From: Neisseriaceae bacterium | Lineage (GTDB): Bacteria; Pseudomonadota; Gammaproteobacteria; Burkholderiales; Neisseriaceae | Direction: 5' to 3' | Assembly: GCA_017989485.1 (NCBI GenBank) | Contig: JAGNPU010000144.1 | Span: forward strand, 1-5,726 | Length of the DNA stretch: 5,726 bases | Part shown: positions 5,140-5,726 of the stretch, piece by piece | Layout: each line of letters begins with the position of its first letter | How positions within the stretch are numbered: the stretch's first letter is position 1 | The notes under the pieces: generated by a model | What the model was told of the DNA's origin: nothing | What the model saw: only the letters and a program-made list of their open reading frames with translations | The model's database searches: none | Made by a program: the position numbers and the translations under genes

Positions 5140-5726
5140 ATGCTTGCTAAATTTTTTGTGGTTTTTCTTCTTTCTCTATTAACTGCTTGTGGCGGTTCAA
5201 CCACCGATGACGGGGCCGACCCTGCGCCCGCGGTGGCCAGCAAACGCCTTTCCAGCGTCGACATCGCCACCGCCGAGGTCAACGCCCTCCACGCTGGTCT
5301 CGCCTTTACCGGCAACCTCAACCCCTACCATCAGGCCATCGTCAACGCAGAAGTCGGCGGCACCCTGCAGGTGGTCTCGGTGCGAGAAGGCGAGTGGGTT
5401 AAAAAAGGGCAGCTCTTGGCACGGCTAGACAACGTGTCCGTCAGCCAGCTGCTGCAAGAGCAAAAAGCCCAGGTGGCCAACAGCCTGGCCAACCTCAGCC
5501 TGGCCAAAATCAAGCTACAGCAGCAGCAAACCCTGTTTGAAAAAGGGTTTATTTCTAAGCTGGCCCTAGACGAAGCCAAAAACCAGTTTGCCGTCAGCCA
5601 AGGCAGCCATTCAGCACAAATGGCGCAAATGGCCCAGGCCCAAAAATCGGTGCAAGACCTGGCCGTGTATGCCCCCATGAGCGGCATGGTGTATGAACGA
5701 GCGGTCAACGCCGGCGAGGTGATTAC
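5140..5726 (+). CDS. RND-type efflux periplasmic adaptor (membrane fusion) lipoprotein, C-terminus cut by window edge
   Basis: 195 codons are visible of a protein that usually has 350-400. Residues 1-16 form a lipoprotein signal peptide (hydrophobic FFVVFLLSLL) ending in the lipobox LTAC, with C17 as the lipidated residue, so it is anchored in a membrane facing the periplasm. A short polar linker (18-38) precedes the first strand. About residues 63-97 form the first half of the lipoyl/barrel-sandwich domain (VREGEWVKKGQLLARLD at 81-97). Residues 98-175 are the alpha-helical hairpin, with the typical LFEKGFISKLALDEAKNQF turn (132-150). APMSGMVYERAVNAGEV (178-194) resumes the lipoyl domain. Such proteins bridge an inner-membrane RND pump and an outer-membrane channel; the pump gene would be expected just downstream, outside the window. 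The start lacks a good ribosome binding site, and an in-frame TTG at 5116 is an alternative, but the signal peptide fits the ATG. Substrate unknown. Confidence 0.9.
   Translation, partial: MLAKFFVVFLLSLLTACGGSTTDDGADPAPAVASKRLSSVDIATAEVNALHAGLAFTGNLNPYHQAIVNAEVGGTLQVVSVREGEWVKKGQLLARLDNVSVSQLLQEQKAQVANSLANLSLAKIKLQQQQTLFEKGFISKLALDEAKNQFAVSQGSHSAQMAQMAQAQKSVQDLAVYAPMSGMVYERAVNAGEVI

Noticed and set aside
5331..5708. 125-codon open frame on the minus strand
   Set aside because: It is the shadow of the efflux adaptor, whose lipoprotein signal, lipoyl motif and hairpin are clear on the plus strand.
1..5726. CRISPR array, tRNA or rRNA genes, insertion sequences, attachment sites
   Set aside because: No regularly spaced repeats, no cloverleaf-like segments, no transposase fragments and no terminal inverted repeats or target duplications were seen.

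Overview
This window is bacterial chromosomal DNA, most likely from a Gram-negative proteobacterium. The evidence is enterobacterial-type MoaC, MoaD, MoaE, MobA and MoeA proteins, a NarL/LuxR-type response regulator, and a lipoprotein RND-efflux adaptor. The coding style (GCC- and GGC-rich, but many TTT, ATT and TTA codons) and one exact copy of the 10-base core of the Neisseria DNA uptake sequence hint at Betaproteobacteria, perhaps Neisseriales. This placement is a guess.

Layout. Positions 1-990 lie on the minus strand: moaC (514-990) followed 22 bases later by a NarL-type response regulator (491 down to the left edge, C-terminus cut off). A 126-base divergent intergenic region (991-1116) follows, with promoter-like elements and an FNR-like palindrome. 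On the plus strand a compact molybdenum-cofactor operon runs moaD (1117-1365), moaE (1368-1817), mobA (1792-2409) and moeA (2412-3611). Its genes overlap or sit 2 bases apart, and a perfect 15-bp hairpin ends it (3633-3667). An AT-richer stretch comes next, holding a monocistronic gene for an uncharacterised APH/choline-kinase-like protein (3801-4943). The last gene (5140 to the right edge) is the N-terminal part of a periplasmic adaptor lipoprotein of an RND-type efflux pump.

How the genes fit together. MoaC makes cyclic pyranopterin monophosphate together with MoaA. MoaD and MoaE form molybdopterin synthase. MoeA inserts molybdate. MobA attaches GMP to give the bis-MGD form used by nitrate, DMSO and formate enzymes. 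MoaA, a MogA/MoaB-type adenylyltransferase and the MoaD activator MoeB are not in the window. The co-oriented NarL-type regulator and the FNR-like site both suggest a link to anaerobic or nitrate respiration, which is inference. The kinase-like gene and the efflux adaptor appear unrelated to this pathway.

The points most worth a second look are the degenerate phosphorylation pocket of the response regulator, an FNR-like site placed correctly for a class II promoter of moaD, an Asp-to-Glu change at a conserved MoeA active-site position, and the orphan kinase-fold protein. I do not see a clearly new multi-gene system here.
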